Shown: positions 45,026-55,360 of the stretch, piece after piece | How the letters are laid out: the number at the start of each line of letters is the position of its first letter | How positions within the stretch are numbered: the stretch's first letter is position 1 | Assembly (NCBI GenBank): GCA_025642065.1 | Contig: JAODUP010000439.1 | Location: forward strand, 33,501 to 97,500 | Reading direction: 5' to 3' | DNA from: Paralvinella palmiformis | Taxonomy: Eukaryota > Annelida > Polychaeta > Terebellida > Alvinellidae | DNA: 64,000 bases | Made by a program: the position numbers and the translations under genes | The notes under the pieces: generated by a model | What the model saw: only the letters and a program-made list of their open reading frames with translations | The model's database searches: none | Told to the model about the DNA's origin: nothing

Positions 45026-45208
45026 CAGTTGGTAGGCTACTGCACTAGAAACCACGGGTATTACTTGTATTTGTGAAGTGTTTCATCTGATAATCTTCTT
45101 ATCATAGGAAGTAATCCGTTGGCCATATATTCCAGATGTGACCGACATTGAAAACAAAGAACGTACTGACTCACTCACTCACTGATTCACTCACTCACTG
45201 ACTCACTC
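45026..45208 (+). mobile_element. SINE-C copy with (ACTC)n tail
   Basis: tRNA-like CAGTTGGTAGGCTACTGCAC, then TTGGCCATATATTCCAGATG, TGACCGACATTGAAAACAAA, and a tail of ACTC repeats with ATTC/GACT interruptions to 45208. The clearest case of the family's 3' end passing into the tetranucleotide microsatellite. Confidence 0.75.
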
Positions 45209-45295
45209 TTACTTCTACGTTTCTCAAATATATCTATATATCGCCCAATTGTAAGCTGTAATGCTATATCACGCAATATACATTGACTATATTGT

Positions 45296-45299
<4 letters not shown>

Positions 45300-45345
<46 letters not shown>

Positions 45346-45346
45346 T
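45300..45346. repeat. (AAT)n microsatellite
   Basis: About 15 uninterrupted AAT units. Confidence 0.97.
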
Positions 45347-45483
45347 GAAACTAACGAAGCTGTATTTAGATGATAAAGTCAATATATTTTGTTAGTTCAT
45401 ACAATAGGTAGCACACCTTACTGATAATACTGATATATTCTATCGTAGCAAGTCGTTGGTAGCTCAATAGATTGGAATATTGC

Positions 45484-45815
45484 TAAAATATTCTATAATA
45501 TCAATATATTAGGGGCCCAGTTGACCAATAATGCTGATATATTCTATATTATCAATATATTAGGGGCCCAGTTGACCATTAATGCTGATATATTCTATAT
45601 TTTCAATATATTAGGGGCCCAGTTGACCAATAATGCTGATATATTGTATATTATCAATATATTAGGGGCCAATTGACCAATAATGCTGATATATTCTATA
45701 ATATCAGTATATTAGGGGCCCAGTTTACCAATAATCCTGATATATTATATAGTATCAATATATTAGTGGGGCCGAGTTGACCAATAATTCCGATATATTT
45801 TGTTATATAAAATGA
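45484..45815. repeat. 51-bp minisatellite, about 6.5 copies
   Basis: AGGGGCCCAGTTGACCAATA blocks start at 45511, 45562, 45613, 45664, 45714 and 45765. Each unit also has a TGATATATTCTATATTATCA near-palindrome that could form a hairpin. Edge units are more diverged. Confidence 0.94.
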
Positions 45816-46744
45816 TGGATAGATAACTAGATCAGATGATGAGGCTCTATTTTATCAGATCAAACCTTAGGTACCAGACAATGTTGACATATAACCCGCT
45901 AACTAATTATCATCAAAGAGTGAGGTCTTCTTTGATTAGTGGAGTTAAGGTCAGATAGATGTTGTTACCTGACAGGGGATGTATGTCTAAGATGTCATCT
46001 ACCTGTAGAACTTAAAGCCACTTAGACACGGTAGACGTTCTCTAATAAAGTTGTTTACGCTTATACGGAAGCGGATGTTTATTTATGTCGTCACGGTGAC
46101 TATCAGGGATGTGTGCGCGCGCGCGTGTGTGTGTGTGTGCGTGTGTGCGTGTGCGCGCGCGAATATTTATGGGTGTGGGTGCTAGTGTTTCCGGCGTACA
46201 ATGGTTGATTTAATTTTCCTAGTACACCTTTGCATTAATACATTTAGACCTCACCCTCGTACGTGGACTGTCGGGTAAACATCTGGAATTGAACAGAGAT
46301 ACTGTTACATTCTGGTCGGCCACTCTAACATATCCATGTTAGCACAATGATAAATGACGTCGAACTTGACCTTCGCGACAAAAAGAGGCTAATTTAACAA
46401 CAATCTTTATGCTAATTAATCGTTTAATCCACGGTAGACGACGTTATACACCTGTCACCATGCTGGTTGCCATGAAAATCATGCCATAGCAATGCCACGG
46501 TCACCTTGGTGCAGATGAAATATGATAGAACTAACCGCCAAAAGTAAATCATTCTTTTGTTTCCAAGTCAGTAATAGTATCCGTTGATGTGATGACCAAA
46601 CTCGGATATGTTGATGGGAACTGTTGTATTAAACAAACGGTGACAATAATCGAATACCTTTGTTTTGTTTTATAAAAAAATGTGTCATTTACTCTTGGAG
46701 GATATAGTTCACCAAATATATAGCTAACTCTAACTGTGAATCTC
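45816..46744. other. Unassigned sequence with a GC/GT run
   Basis: Alternating GC/GT purine-pyrimidine DNA at 46111-46161, which may adopt Z-form. The rest is non-repetitive with no recognised gene. Confidence 0.5.
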
Positions 46745-47018
46745 TATTTTTCTGTGCCTACGTGTTTATGTGTGTACGTGTTTATGCGTTTGTGTGCGTG
46801 TGGATGCGTACGTGCGTGCGTGTATGTATGTGTGTGTGTGTGGGGTGTAAGTGTGTAGGTGTGTGTGTGTGTGTGTGTAGGTGCATATGTGTCTTTAGAA
46901 TTATGTGTATAGAGTCGTGAAAGAATAATTATCATATTAAGACCATCTGTCACACTGAGCTGACGTGTTGGTAATTGATAGTTAGTCTTTACGTTGAGGT
47001 ATAGACATCTTACAACAA

Positions 47019-47068
<50 letters not shown>
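46745..47068. repeat. GT-rich tract and (CA)n
   Basis: Interrupted GT/GC/GTAT at 46755-46890, non-repetitive middle, then about 50 bp of pure CA at 47019-47068. Confidence 0.92.
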
Positions 47069-47107
<39 letters not shown>

Positions 47108-47219
47108 GTTACAGTTAATCTGTATAATGAAATTTTCGTGTATTGCTAACAGAGATTAAATACAGATTACCTGAAAATTTCATGTAATATACATATTACT
47201 TGATTATACAGATTAACTG

Positions 47220-47267
<48 letters not shown>
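47069..47267. mobile_element. Small palindromic element inside (TA)n
   Basis: TA runs flank both sides (47069-47100 and 47223-47266). Inside, TTACAGTTAATCTGTATA (47109-47126) is perfectly inverted at 47205-47222, and ATGAAATTTTC (47127-47137) is perfectly inverted at 47173-47183. Short size, terminal inverted repeats and TA flanks fit a MITE that inserted into a TA microsatellite. A structural hairpin is the alternative. Confidence 0.65.
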
Positions 47268-47270
<3 letters not shown>

Positions 47271-47497
47271 TACGACTATATATTCGTGGTAGAAATTATA
47301 ACAATGACTGACGGATTATAGAAATAGCCAGTCATCATAACAACAATTTACTCACATTAACTCGTTATAATAATAGACACATGTGTAAATAAATATTTGT
47401 AAAACTTATTAAACACAAACATCCTCAAAGTAATCTGATACAACTACCTGGAAACATATTGTGAATGAATCAATATTTAGAATACAGTTAGAATGAG
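47268..47497. other. Unassigned AT-rich sequence
   Basis: No feature recognised. Confidence 0.5.
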
Positions 47498-47499
47498 TT

Positions 47500-47640
47500 G
47501 GTGGCTGAGTGAGTGAGTGAGTGAGTGAGTGATTCAGTGAGTGAGTGAGTCAGTGAGTCAGTGAGTGAGTCAGTGAGTGAGTCAGTGAGTGAGTGGTTTA
47601 GCCTTTGAACAATGTCACATCTGAAACATACGACTAAGGA
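47500..47640 (-). mobile_element. (GTGA)n array joined to SINE-C tail (minus strand)
   Basis: GAGT/CAGT units run to about 47595. The adjoining sequence read on the minus strand is TATGTTTCAGATGTGACATT, then GTTCAAAGGC, which resembles the SINE-C 3' region just before its ACTC tail. Confidence 0.6.
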
Positions 47641-47661
47641 GATCAGGCAGTAGGTGGTTGT

Positions 47662-47785
47662 GGTTGTGGTATTGATGATGATGATGATGATGATGGTGCT
47701 GGTGATGATTATTGTAATAGTAGTAACCATGATCATGATCGTGATGATTATGATGGTCATAATGATCATGATCATAATGAACAAT
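47662..47785. repeat. ATG/GTT triplet-rich tract with ATGATCAT palindromes
   Basis: GTTGTG and GATGAT repeats, then CATGATCATGATCGTGATG-like words. The frames are Met/Val or His-rich translations of the repeat. Confidence 0.88.
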
Positions 47786-48200
47786 GAACGTTATCTGCAA
47801 TTATCTAGTAGCTCAGCTGCTGTAGCCACTGATAACATACACAACTGGAAGGTGGTGTTTAACCGTTATTGATCCAGGTATTGTGTACCTGGCGTGGATG
47901 AACATATCCAGATATCGTACCGTTGAGGATACTCGCAGTACGCGGCCTGGTCTAGGTACCCGTAAATAGCCCGTCTATAGACAGCGATTGATTAACGTTG
48001 TCTTGACACAAACACTTGTCTATTGTAAACTGAGTCTAGAATAACTTATAAAACACCTGGATAGACCAGGTATAACCCGGCCTAGGTATATAGCGTTGAT
48101 AGTTAGGACAAACAATTATCCCTGGAAAATAAAACAATACTTGGTCAGTAGTCGGCTTTTATCAAATGGATACCTGTTTATTACGGATCCTTAATGTCTG
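47786..48200. other. Unassigned sequence
   Basis: Non-repetitive. No gene recognised. Confidence 0.5.
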
Positions 48201-48586
48201 ACTATTGTTGGTTTTGGTTTTGATTTTGTTGTTCGGGGAGAATCCCCAGGCTGTCGCTTAATCAGCATAGCCTCTATGTTGGAGTGGTTGAGAAACTCCT
48301 CCCCCACCACTCATAGGGGAGCAGTACGGAAAGATGGAGCCGAAATACCCTGAGGGTGGTCACTGCCAGAGTGTTTTACGTCCTCAGGGGGTTTTTAACG
48401 TCCCCCTTTATTTTAAATAATTCAGTGGAGACGGCAGCGCCATTTAACGTGGTCAGCCACCCACGATGTAGTGAGCCGAGAAATTAATCCCTGGAAAAGT
48501 TTCGACCTCTTGCGGGGTTCGAACCTGCGACCGTTGGCACCAAGTGCCGACTGCTTAACCGCTAGGCCACCGGAGCTTACTATTGT
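48201..48586 (-). mobile_element. SINE-E full-length copy with target duplication
   Basis: Minus strand, about 370 bp: tRNA-like head GCTCCGGTGGCCTAGCGG, A box TGGCCTAGCGGTTAAG, B box GGTTCGAACCCCGC, a long unique body (GGTGGCTGACCACGTTAAAT, CTGGCAGTGACCACCCTCAG, GGAGGAGTTTCTCAACCACT) and an A-rich CAAAACCAAAACC end. ACTATTGT at 48201-48208 and 48579-48586 is a likely 8-bp target duplication. The head keeps an intact pol III promoter, so this is a relatively well-preserved copy. The body is unrelated to SINE-A, B and C. Confidence 0.85.
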
Positions 48587-48879
48587 CTATGTCAGTGATG
48601 TTATATAAGGTAGCCGAGAATCTTTCTATTTCGGTCGATCTCTTTAATTGGGTCGGAATATGTAAATTATTTGACTGGCCGGATTAGTCAGGTTTTACTG
48701 TACTAATTTAAGTTAGTGAAATGGCGTAATTGTAGGATGTTGTATAAACCTTGAAGAAACAGCTCTTCATTATCATGAACCCAAAGAAGGGGGGTTTACT
48801 GTTGGGCTAATTTTTCATCTTTTATTCATATGAAATAGACCCTTGGTTACATAGCCCAAGTTCAGATGATGGCAAAACG
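48587..48879. other. Unassigned sequence
   Basis: No feature recognised. Confidence 0.5.
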
Positions 48880-48963
48880 TACACACACACACATACATAC
48901 ACACACACACAATAGAGAGAGAGAGCGCGAGAGAGAGAGAGAGAGACACACACACACACACAT

Positions 48964-49011
<48 letters not shown>
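48880..49011. repeat. Compound (CA)-(GA)-(CA)-(TA) microsatellite
   Basis: Alternating CA, GA, CA and TA runs. Confidence 0.97.
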
Positions 49012-49015
<4 letters not shown>

Positions 49016-49024
49016 ATTTCCAAG

Positions 49025-49136
49025 ATATACCTGAAAGGTGTTTCAACTTTGACTTCGCTTCATTACCTTTGGAGGTCGCTCAGTCCATTTAGCCTACCGT
49101 GTGCATAAAAGTGGCCGTAAAACAGCAATATTTACA
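49025..49136 (+). mobile_element. SINE-A 3' fragment (A2 tail)
   Basis: CTGAAAGGTGTTTCAACTTT, CATTACCTTTGGAGGTCGCT, CCATTTAGCCTACCGTGTGC, and GTGGCCGTAAAACAGCAATA, then TTTACATT. The head is replaced by the TA microsatellite. Confidence 0.85.
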
Positions 49137-49244
49137 TTCGTACTTCCCGCCCAAATACATACACCGAAAGGTGAACGTCTACCAGCCACTCAAGGCATTC
49201 GAACCTAACATTCCAGCCCGCTAACAAATACATATGCTGATGGC

Positions 49245-49343
49245 CGAAGAAACAAATCCCACAATCACAGCTATGAGTCGGATTTGAACCCATGACTTGA
49301 AGATCTGCAGCGCACTCTATTATCCCATTGTCCATTGAGCCAC
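49245..49343 (-). mobile_element. SINE-C copy (minus strand)
   Basis: Minus strand: GTGGCTCAATGGACAATGGG, GAGTGCGCTGCAGATCTTCA, B box GGGTTCAAATCCGACTC, then GTGGGATTTGTTTCTTCGGC. Head and first body blocks only; the tail appears lost. Confidence 0.7.
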
Positions 49344-50099
49344 AAAAGTGTTCTAGTTAGTGTTAGGCTAAACGATGTTGGAATTTTACTGTAAATCGCC
49401 TTAAGTGGCTACTGTTATTAAGAGTGCTTTGTTCGTTGTTATGATTATTATTATTATCATTACTATTATTATTATTATCATCATTATCATCATCATCATC
49501 AACATCATCATCATCGTAGTCGTTGTTGTCATCGTCTTAGCTATAAAAGACCCTACTCTATACAGTTATATAAATTGCTGATAGTTTGATGTCTAACTAT
49601 ATTAGTATGAACCAGGTATGTGTGGCTCCTTTCTCAGATAAATCTCTGTTCATCGATCAATTAGTCCGTTTGTTTGTGATGATCCTTCTGTAATTGTAAA
49701 TAACAACGGGTAATCGAAATATTCGTCTAACGGTGTGTTTGGGGGGGAGGGGGGCGTGCATTAGCAGCGTGGAATATCGCTGCGGCACAGAGAATCTTGA
49801 ATCGTTAATTCAAACTCTGCGTGATTCATCAGGGAACTGTTCCTCCAGAGCAGGCGCTTATCATGCTGAGAGACATGTGTAATTGTCAATGTTTCCCACA
49901 ACGATATAAACTTGATGTTGACCAATACAATAAAGAACTTGCTGTTTTGTCGAATTACGAGGATTGATTGATTGATTGATGATTACGAGGAGACAATATC
50001 GTCGAAATTAAGTTATAGTTGAAGTAATCTGGATGCACTGATGTATTATTATTATTATTAAAGAAAAAAAACACAATATGATGGTACACTAGTTCGGTT
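49344..50099. other. Unassigned sequence with ATT/ATC triplets
   Basis: Interrupted ATT/ATC triplets at 49443-49520, a G-rich run near 49741-49754, ATTG repeats near 49965-49980, ATT at 50045-50060. No gene recognised. Confidence 0.55.
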
Positions 50100-50313
50100 C
50101 CAGTGACACACTGGGGCGCCTCCGTGGTCTAGCGGTAGTGTGTTGGACCACAGATCACTACCACCCGTGTTCGAATCTCGGCGTCGGCATATCTGAAGAT
50201 TGTTTCATCACCGACTTTGCTTCATTACTTTAGGAGGTCGCTCGGCCCATTTAACCTACAAAAAGTGGCCGTAAAACATCAATCGGTCATCATTATCATC
50301 CAGCGACACGCTG
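50100..50313 (+). mobile_element. SINE-A1 full-length copy with target duplication
   Basis: CCAGTGACACACTG (50100-50113) and CCAGCGACACGCTG (50300-50313) are a 14-bp duplication with two changes. Head GGGGCGCCTCCGTGGTCTAG, A box TGGTCTAGCGGTAGTG, B box GTGTTCGAATCTCGG. The tail CGGCCCATTTAACCTAC lacks the usual GTGCAC word, then GTGGCCGTAAAACATCAATC and an ATC-rich end. Confidence 0.94.
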
Positions 50314-50494
50314 CTGATCTGTTTTGTAGCTTTGCCCAGCTATAATTTAGCATCTTGTTTAATCCGTTATGTTCAATCGAGCCTATTATATACGGTTAAG
50401 TCAATTAGTCGGGATGCTGTAGGTTAATCATCTATCTGTAAAATTAAACTAAAATCCTTGTCGAGTTTTTAATCCACTACTTGATCAACGAGCT

Positions 50495-50650
50495 AGGCAA
50501 AACCCTCTCCCCCCCTGTAAAGACACAACTGTTATCATGTTCATCCCCCATAACGGCACAGCTGTTATCAATGCTTCCCTCCAAAGACACGGTTGTTCAC
50601 CCCCCCCCCCTCTCCACATCCGCCCATGAAGACATAGCTGTATTAGGTGT
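50495..50650. repeat. Degenerate 45-bp tandem repeat, about 4 copies
   Basis: AAGACACAACTGTTATCA, ACGGCACAGCTGTTATCA, AAGACACGGTTGTTCA and AAGACATAGCTGTATTA recur, each following a C-rich stretch. Confidence 0.75.
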
Positions 50651-50799
50651 AATGAAGCATTATAATGTTATAACAGCTATTGTCAGGTAACATGAAGGTG
50701 ATACACCTGTCACTTGCTATATTAATATCAACTGGTTCTGGTAGTGATTGATATTGTTACAGATCGTATATATGGGACGACACGCGGGCGCGCGCGAAC

Positions 50800-50960
50800 C
50801 CTCTCTCCCCCTCTCTCTCTGTGTGTGCGTGTGTGTGTTCGTTTGGCTGTCCGTCTATCTGTTTGTCCGTTTCTCTCTCTCCCGATGTGTGTGCATCACT
50901 CTTGTATGCACACACACACGCACGCACACGCACACACACACACACACACACAGGGACACA
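50800..50960. repeat. CT-, GT- and CA-rich simple sequence
   Basis: CT at 50802-50821, GT/TC mix, then CA at 50910-50952. The overlapping frames are low-complexity. A C12 run follows near 51025-51037. Confidence 0.9.
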
Positions 50961-51307
50961 TACACACGCACACAGTTTCCCTCAATTACCCTCAGTTTGT
51001 CTGTCCATCCGTCTGTCCAATCACCCCCCCCCCCCCGTACTGATGCTGTCTCCCTTATGGCCCAGTAGAAAATAGTTAGTTAAAAGAGAAGTTAATTAAG
51101 ACTAGAATAAGATTTGTGACGTTGTCTTATTAGCTGAGAGGATGTTGTTGTGGTTGTTGTTGTAGTTGTAGTTGTTGTCGTCGTTGCTATCATATCACTA
51201 GTCAGAGGCTACGTTGATTAGTATAGTGACAACACCACGTTAGTTTAATGGCAACGTTAATTAGCTGTCTAACATAGGATGTTATGTTGAGTGTAAATTA
51301 ATATAGG
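50961..51307. other. Unassigned sequence
   Basis: A TTG/TAG-rich patch at about 51145-51185. Nothing else recognised. Confidence 0.5.
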
Positions 51308-51373
51308 GATCTCTCTCTCTCTCTCTCTCTCTGTATGTGTGTTTGTGTGTGTGTGTTTGTGTGTGTGTGTGTA

Positions 51374-51409
<36 letters not shown>

Positions 51410-51413
51410 TGTG

Positions 51414-51460
<47 letters not shown>

Positions 51461-51546
51461 ATATCTATCTCTCTCTCTCTCTCTCTCTCTCTGTCTATCT
51501 ATCTATCTAGCTATCTCTCTCTCTCTCTCTCTCTCTCTTCTCCCTC

Positions 51547-51640
<94 letters not shown>
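51308..51640. repeat. Compound (CT)-(GT)-(CTAT)-(CT)-(TA) microsatellite
   Basis: Over 330 bp of consecutive simple repeats. The 159-codon plus frame is only a translation of these. Confidence 0.97.
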
Positions 51641-51641
<1 letters not shown>

Positions 51642-51943
51642 ATCCCCCAGCTGTGTATGTGTGTGCGTACACATATAATTGTTCATCGGGTTCCATAGAC
51701 TGTGGATTATTCATCAGGGCACTGAATGTTTCTACCGAGATACGTGGTGTGTTATCGGCCCTACATTGGCGTGCTTGCGAAAGTAATTGCATGTATGTGC
51801 ATGCGAGTGTCTAAAAACGGATTTCAGTAATTTCGCGCTCCGACCATGATTTGACTTTCTCCATACTAAACCTGGGCTGTGTCTTTAAGGCTCCTGAGCG
51901 ATAATTAGTGGCATGTTTGTTTGTTTGTTCATATAGTACTAGC
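51641..51943. other. Unassigned sequence
   Basis: No feature recognised. Confidence 0.5.
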
Positions 51944-52056
51944 AACAGTGATTAGAGTAGTGCGCTGCAAACGTGTAGGTCGGGGTTCGAATCGAACAAA
52001 GTGGCCGAGTTTGTCGGATGTTATCCTTGCACAGAACGTCTCAGACGTGACCGATA
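51944..52056 (+). mobile_element. SINE-C copy
   Basis: GTGATTAGAGTAGTGCGCTG, GGTCGGGGTTCGAATCGAAC, then TTTGTCGGATGTTATCCTTG, CAGACGTGACCGATAACTCA. Confidence 0.7.
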
Positions 52057-52311
52057 ACTCACACATCTTGGTTACCCGGATATCCTTACACTAAATGCCA
52101 AAAAAGTAGATTCATTAACCATTCTCAGAAAACATTCAGGGTCCTATTAACCCATGACCGGACCCCTGGACTTTTAGGGACTTATACCGCCCCCCCCCCC
52201 CCGCTGCTTCAGTTTTTCACCCCCACTACAACTGACATACTGACCCTGGTATGTGAGGCACTAGGCCGCAGTACATAATACTGTCTAAATATTATTTAAA
52301 TAAGCATTAAG

Positions 52312-52315
<4 letters not shown>

Positions 52316-52349
<34 letters not shown>
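52316..52349. repeat. (TA)n microsatellite
   Basis: About 33 bp of TA. Confidence 0.95.
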
Positions 52350-52352
<3 letters not shown>

Positions 52353-52396
52353 TTCTTATGAGACTATGTATATGGATAAATACATATGCAGAGTCC

Positions 52397-52492
52397 AGAG
52401 TTCCTTTAACCATTGGATCCCTAAGGCGTTGGTAACAGTACCTCAGCCAAGTCCCAGGCTTCAGTCTAATCGGGATAATACAGCCTTAATGA
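52397..52492 (+). repeat. Dispersed repeat R1, copy 2
   Basis: Shares TTCCTTTAACCATT, GGTAACAGTACCTCA and GTCCCAGGCTTCAGTCTA with 1597-1735. Confidence 0.7.
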
Positions 52493-52659
52493 TACCATTA
52501 AAAAATTACAAAGTAGCTATCTATGGTATAATATTATACTTTGTATATGTTATGTTCAGTCGTTTATTTTTTTAAATTTGAATATATTACATTTTGGCAC
52601 ACTTTTCGTATTTTACTGTTATCTATGCTATGTTGGTGATCGTTATGGGGGGGGGGGGA

Positions 52660-52905
52660 ACGCCTCTATGGCCTAGTGGGTAAGAGCGTGGGACTTTCTT
52701 ACTCGTGATCATGCTGTACGGGAGGTCGGAGGTTCGAATCCCGGTTGTGGCATTATAGTAGGAGGAGTTTTTCATCCAACCAGGCAACTGGCCAAGTTTT
52801 CTCCGCCGAATATGTCATCTTTTGTAAATTCTAAATTTATTTAACATGAGTCCCGGTGGTGAAGCAGTTAATGAGGTAGCTAAGCCACGTAAGCTAACTC
52901 GTCGA
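52660..52905 (+). mobile_element. SINE-B full-length-head copy
   Basis: Preceded by a G12 run. A box TGGCCTAGTGGGTAAGAG, long insert CTTACTCGTGATCATGCTG, B box GGAGGTTCGAATCCCGG; the roughly 60-bp A-to-B distance suggests a Ser/Leu-type tRNA ancestor. Body TAGGAGGAGTTTTTCATCC, CGCCGAATATGTCATC, GTAAATTCTAAATTTATTT, then a diverged tail with TAGCTAAGCCACGTAA. Confidence 0.88.
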
Positions 52906-53014
52906 AGTCAAACAAACTACTCACTCATTTACTCACCCACTAATAAATATATAACTGATCATTTTTCATCCTGTACACGTTCATTTACGGAAAATCTACA
53001 AATCAGATCTTCCA

Positions 53015-53090
53015 GACGGTTGCTGGATTCGAGCCGCGGTGCCCCTGCTCTAGAGCGAACCGCACTACTGTCGAGCTCGGATACCCAAAT
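53015..53090 (-). mobile_element. Possible tRNA-derived SINE head
   Basis: Minus strand: GGGTATCCGAGCTCGACAGT, AGTGCGGTTCGCTCTAGAGC and B-box-like CGGCTCGAATCCAGC. Confidence 0.45.
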
Positions 53091-53179
53091 GTGTCCATAT
53101 CATCCTTATAACCCATGCTGGTTATATCTCGGGTACCAACGTCATATATTTGATGCCATATCCTCCCGAGTCACCGTTT

Positions 53180-53228
53180 ACTAGGCCACGTGACAGTTAT
53201 GTGACCACGTGATGGGTCACGTGCCGGC
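53180..53228. promoter_or_regulatory. Cluster of three canonical E-boxes
   Basis: CACGTG at 53187-53192, 53206-53211 and 53218-53223, with flanking T/A giving TCACGTG-type contexts. This motif binds MYC/MAX, USF and MiT/TFE factors. Three perfect sites within 37 bp is unusual for random sequence. Confidence 0.4.
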
Positions 53229-53384
53229 ATCACCATTGGAAGGATCCTTATATTTGGTGTTCACCTCCCGCCCGCCCGAGTAGCCGAACCCGGAGCCATG
53301 TTTATTGTCCTGTTAATGTATGGCTACGAGGCTGTGATGGAGACAAACCGACAACTTAACAGCAAGTCACATGACAGGAAGTAG

Positions 53385-53525
53385 GTCTAATGTTAGCTCT
53401 AACTAACTGTTAGTCGTTAATGTCGGCTAACTAACTGGCTAGTTAACTATCTGATAGGCTAATTAGTGGAGCTAACTAACTGGTTAGCTAGCTAACTAGC
53501 TAGCGAACTAGCTAAATAACTATCT
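53385..53525. repeat. Degenerate GCTAACTA repeat
   Basis: CTAACTAACTGG, TTAGCTAGCTAAC and related words repeated imperfectly. Confidence 0.8.
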
Positions 53526-53529
53526 TATG

Positions 53530-53780
<251 letters not shown>

Positions 53781-53789
<9 letters not shown>

Positions 53790-53840
53790 ATTAATTGTTT
53801 TAACTATCTCTCTATCAGTTGATTGATCTAATAATCTTTT
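53781..53840 (+). repeat. Dispersed repeat R4, copy 2, anchored on (TA)n
   Basis: ATAATTTATATTAATTGTTT, TAACTATCTCTCTATC and TTGATCTAATAATCTTT match 41044-41142. Confidence 0.78.
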
Positions 53841-54525
53841 GTTAATCATAAATGACTAATTGCTTATCGATTGATATACTGACTGACATACTGGTTGACT
53901 AATTAACTGACCGGCTAACACAAATCATCAGCTAGATATTGACGATATAATAATAAAATAATAATAATAATAACAACAACAACAACATGTCATCTTTAAT
54001 AATATACCTGTACCCTAGACATGTCAATTATTTAATGTTCCCGACAAAGACCCCTCCTTTGTGTTTATTCCCAAGCTCTGGCGAGTGGTCGCCGTTCCGT
54101 CAAGGTCGCTTTCATATTCTATAATGTAATCACTAGATAATAACGCCACCTGTCGGCGTCTTTCTGAGGGAGCATTTGTTTAGTCCACGTTCCAGGCACG
54201 ATACCTTACGAGACCTTATAGCCGGGATCACTGGACACAGAGTGACGCCATTCGTCCATTTAGACACGAAACCCGGCGAGCCAACAATTACCTGGACGTG
54301 TTCTGGAGACGATGACACGCTCACCTGGCACATCGTGATGACATTCGATCTTCGACGGACACGTCACGTCGTGTATAATGATCCAGAACGTGTCTGTGTC
54401 TGCTGTGAGATGATTGGCGGTTTATGACAGCAGTGACGTGTCATAAATACCATAGTTACGTCAGAGTGGATTGGGTGCCGGGTGATTCAGGGACCGGGTA
54501 CGCTATCTGCTCTCCAAGCCCAAGT

Positions 54526-54529
<4 letters not shown>
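53841..54529. other. Unassigned sequence with AAT/AAC triplets
   Basis: AAT/AAC triplets at 53947-53987. 54050-54420 is CpG-containing and non-repetitive, with an 83-codon plus frame (54176-54427) of unknown nature. Confidence 0.4.
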
Positions 54530-54556
<27 letters not shown>

Positions 54557-54641
54557 TGTGTGTGTCTGTGTGTGTGGGCGTCTGTGTGAGTGTGTGTTTC
54601 TGTGTGTGCGTATGTGTGTGTGTGCGTGTGTGCGTGCGACC
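54530..54641. repeat. (GT)n-rich microsatellite
   Basis: Interrupted GT over about 110 bp. Confidence 0.95.
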
Positions 54642-54839
54642 CGAAAATCGATGGACGTTATTATAGATATGACAAGATAGTTCGACGATATGTTTATGGC
54701 GCAGACGGACTTCCGGTGGAGTTTAGACGCAGATCGAACTGATAATCGTCATAAATATACATTCTGTTTGTCAACAAACGCTACTATCAGCCCCGATTAT
54801 CTAATGCTCATACCGATATAGACGTATAAATCGGTCGCC

Positions 54840-55360
54840 AAATGTTGCGTGCGCATACGCCAAGCGCATTGGTACAGATAGACCCGGTGATGGAACGTGA
54901 CCGACTGACGGCTGTCGCTGATTGGTAGAAAAAAATGGCCAATCATAGGAGAGATGGTTATGATTGTGGATTGCACGCTTTCATAAACACAAAGCTTTAA
55001 ATGCATATTATGGCCTCTAACAATCATCCAATTGTAATGTGTTTATATCGGAAGCGCTGTATTGATATTTTTAAATTAGATCTATGTTATCACGGGCTCA
55101 CCTTAGCCGCCATCGCTTTTACGGTCGAACGGCGTCACGAGAACTTCTCATCCGGGCATGAATGCTACTTGCTAAATGCGTGCGCGCTCCTACGCTTACG
55201 CGCCTCGCTAGCCACGCCCTCTGCGCATGCGCGGGATTGATTATAGCCGACGAGGAATTGCAGAACCTACTTTTGAAGCCGAAAACGGAATTGGTCTTAC
55301 CGGAAGTAGCACCGAAATCGTTTTGTCTCTTTCGCCTAGAATCAAAATGGCAAGAAAATA
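54840..55360. promoter_or_regulatory. Candidate NRF-1/ETS/YY1 promoter
   Basis: The perfect NRF-1 palindrome TGCGCATGCGC (55222-55232) lies next to a GCCACGCCCT Sp/KLF box (55211). An NRF-1-like GTGCGCATACGC is at about 54849. Inverted CCAAT boxes lie at 54921 and 54939-54943. ACCGGAAGT (55299-55307) is an ETS site and CAAAATGGC (55343-55351) a YY1-type site containing an ATG. This combination is typical of CpG-island-like promoters. A frame from that ATG runs 24 codons before a stop; splicing could begin near CTGTATTCG (about 55397-55405), but the donor is weak. Confidence 0.5.

Noticed and set aside
54176..54427. 83-codon ORF with an Ig-like feel (TITWTCSG...TLTWH)
   Set aside because: There is no paired cysteine framework or domain-length continuity and no splice signals that fit; resemblance is too weak.
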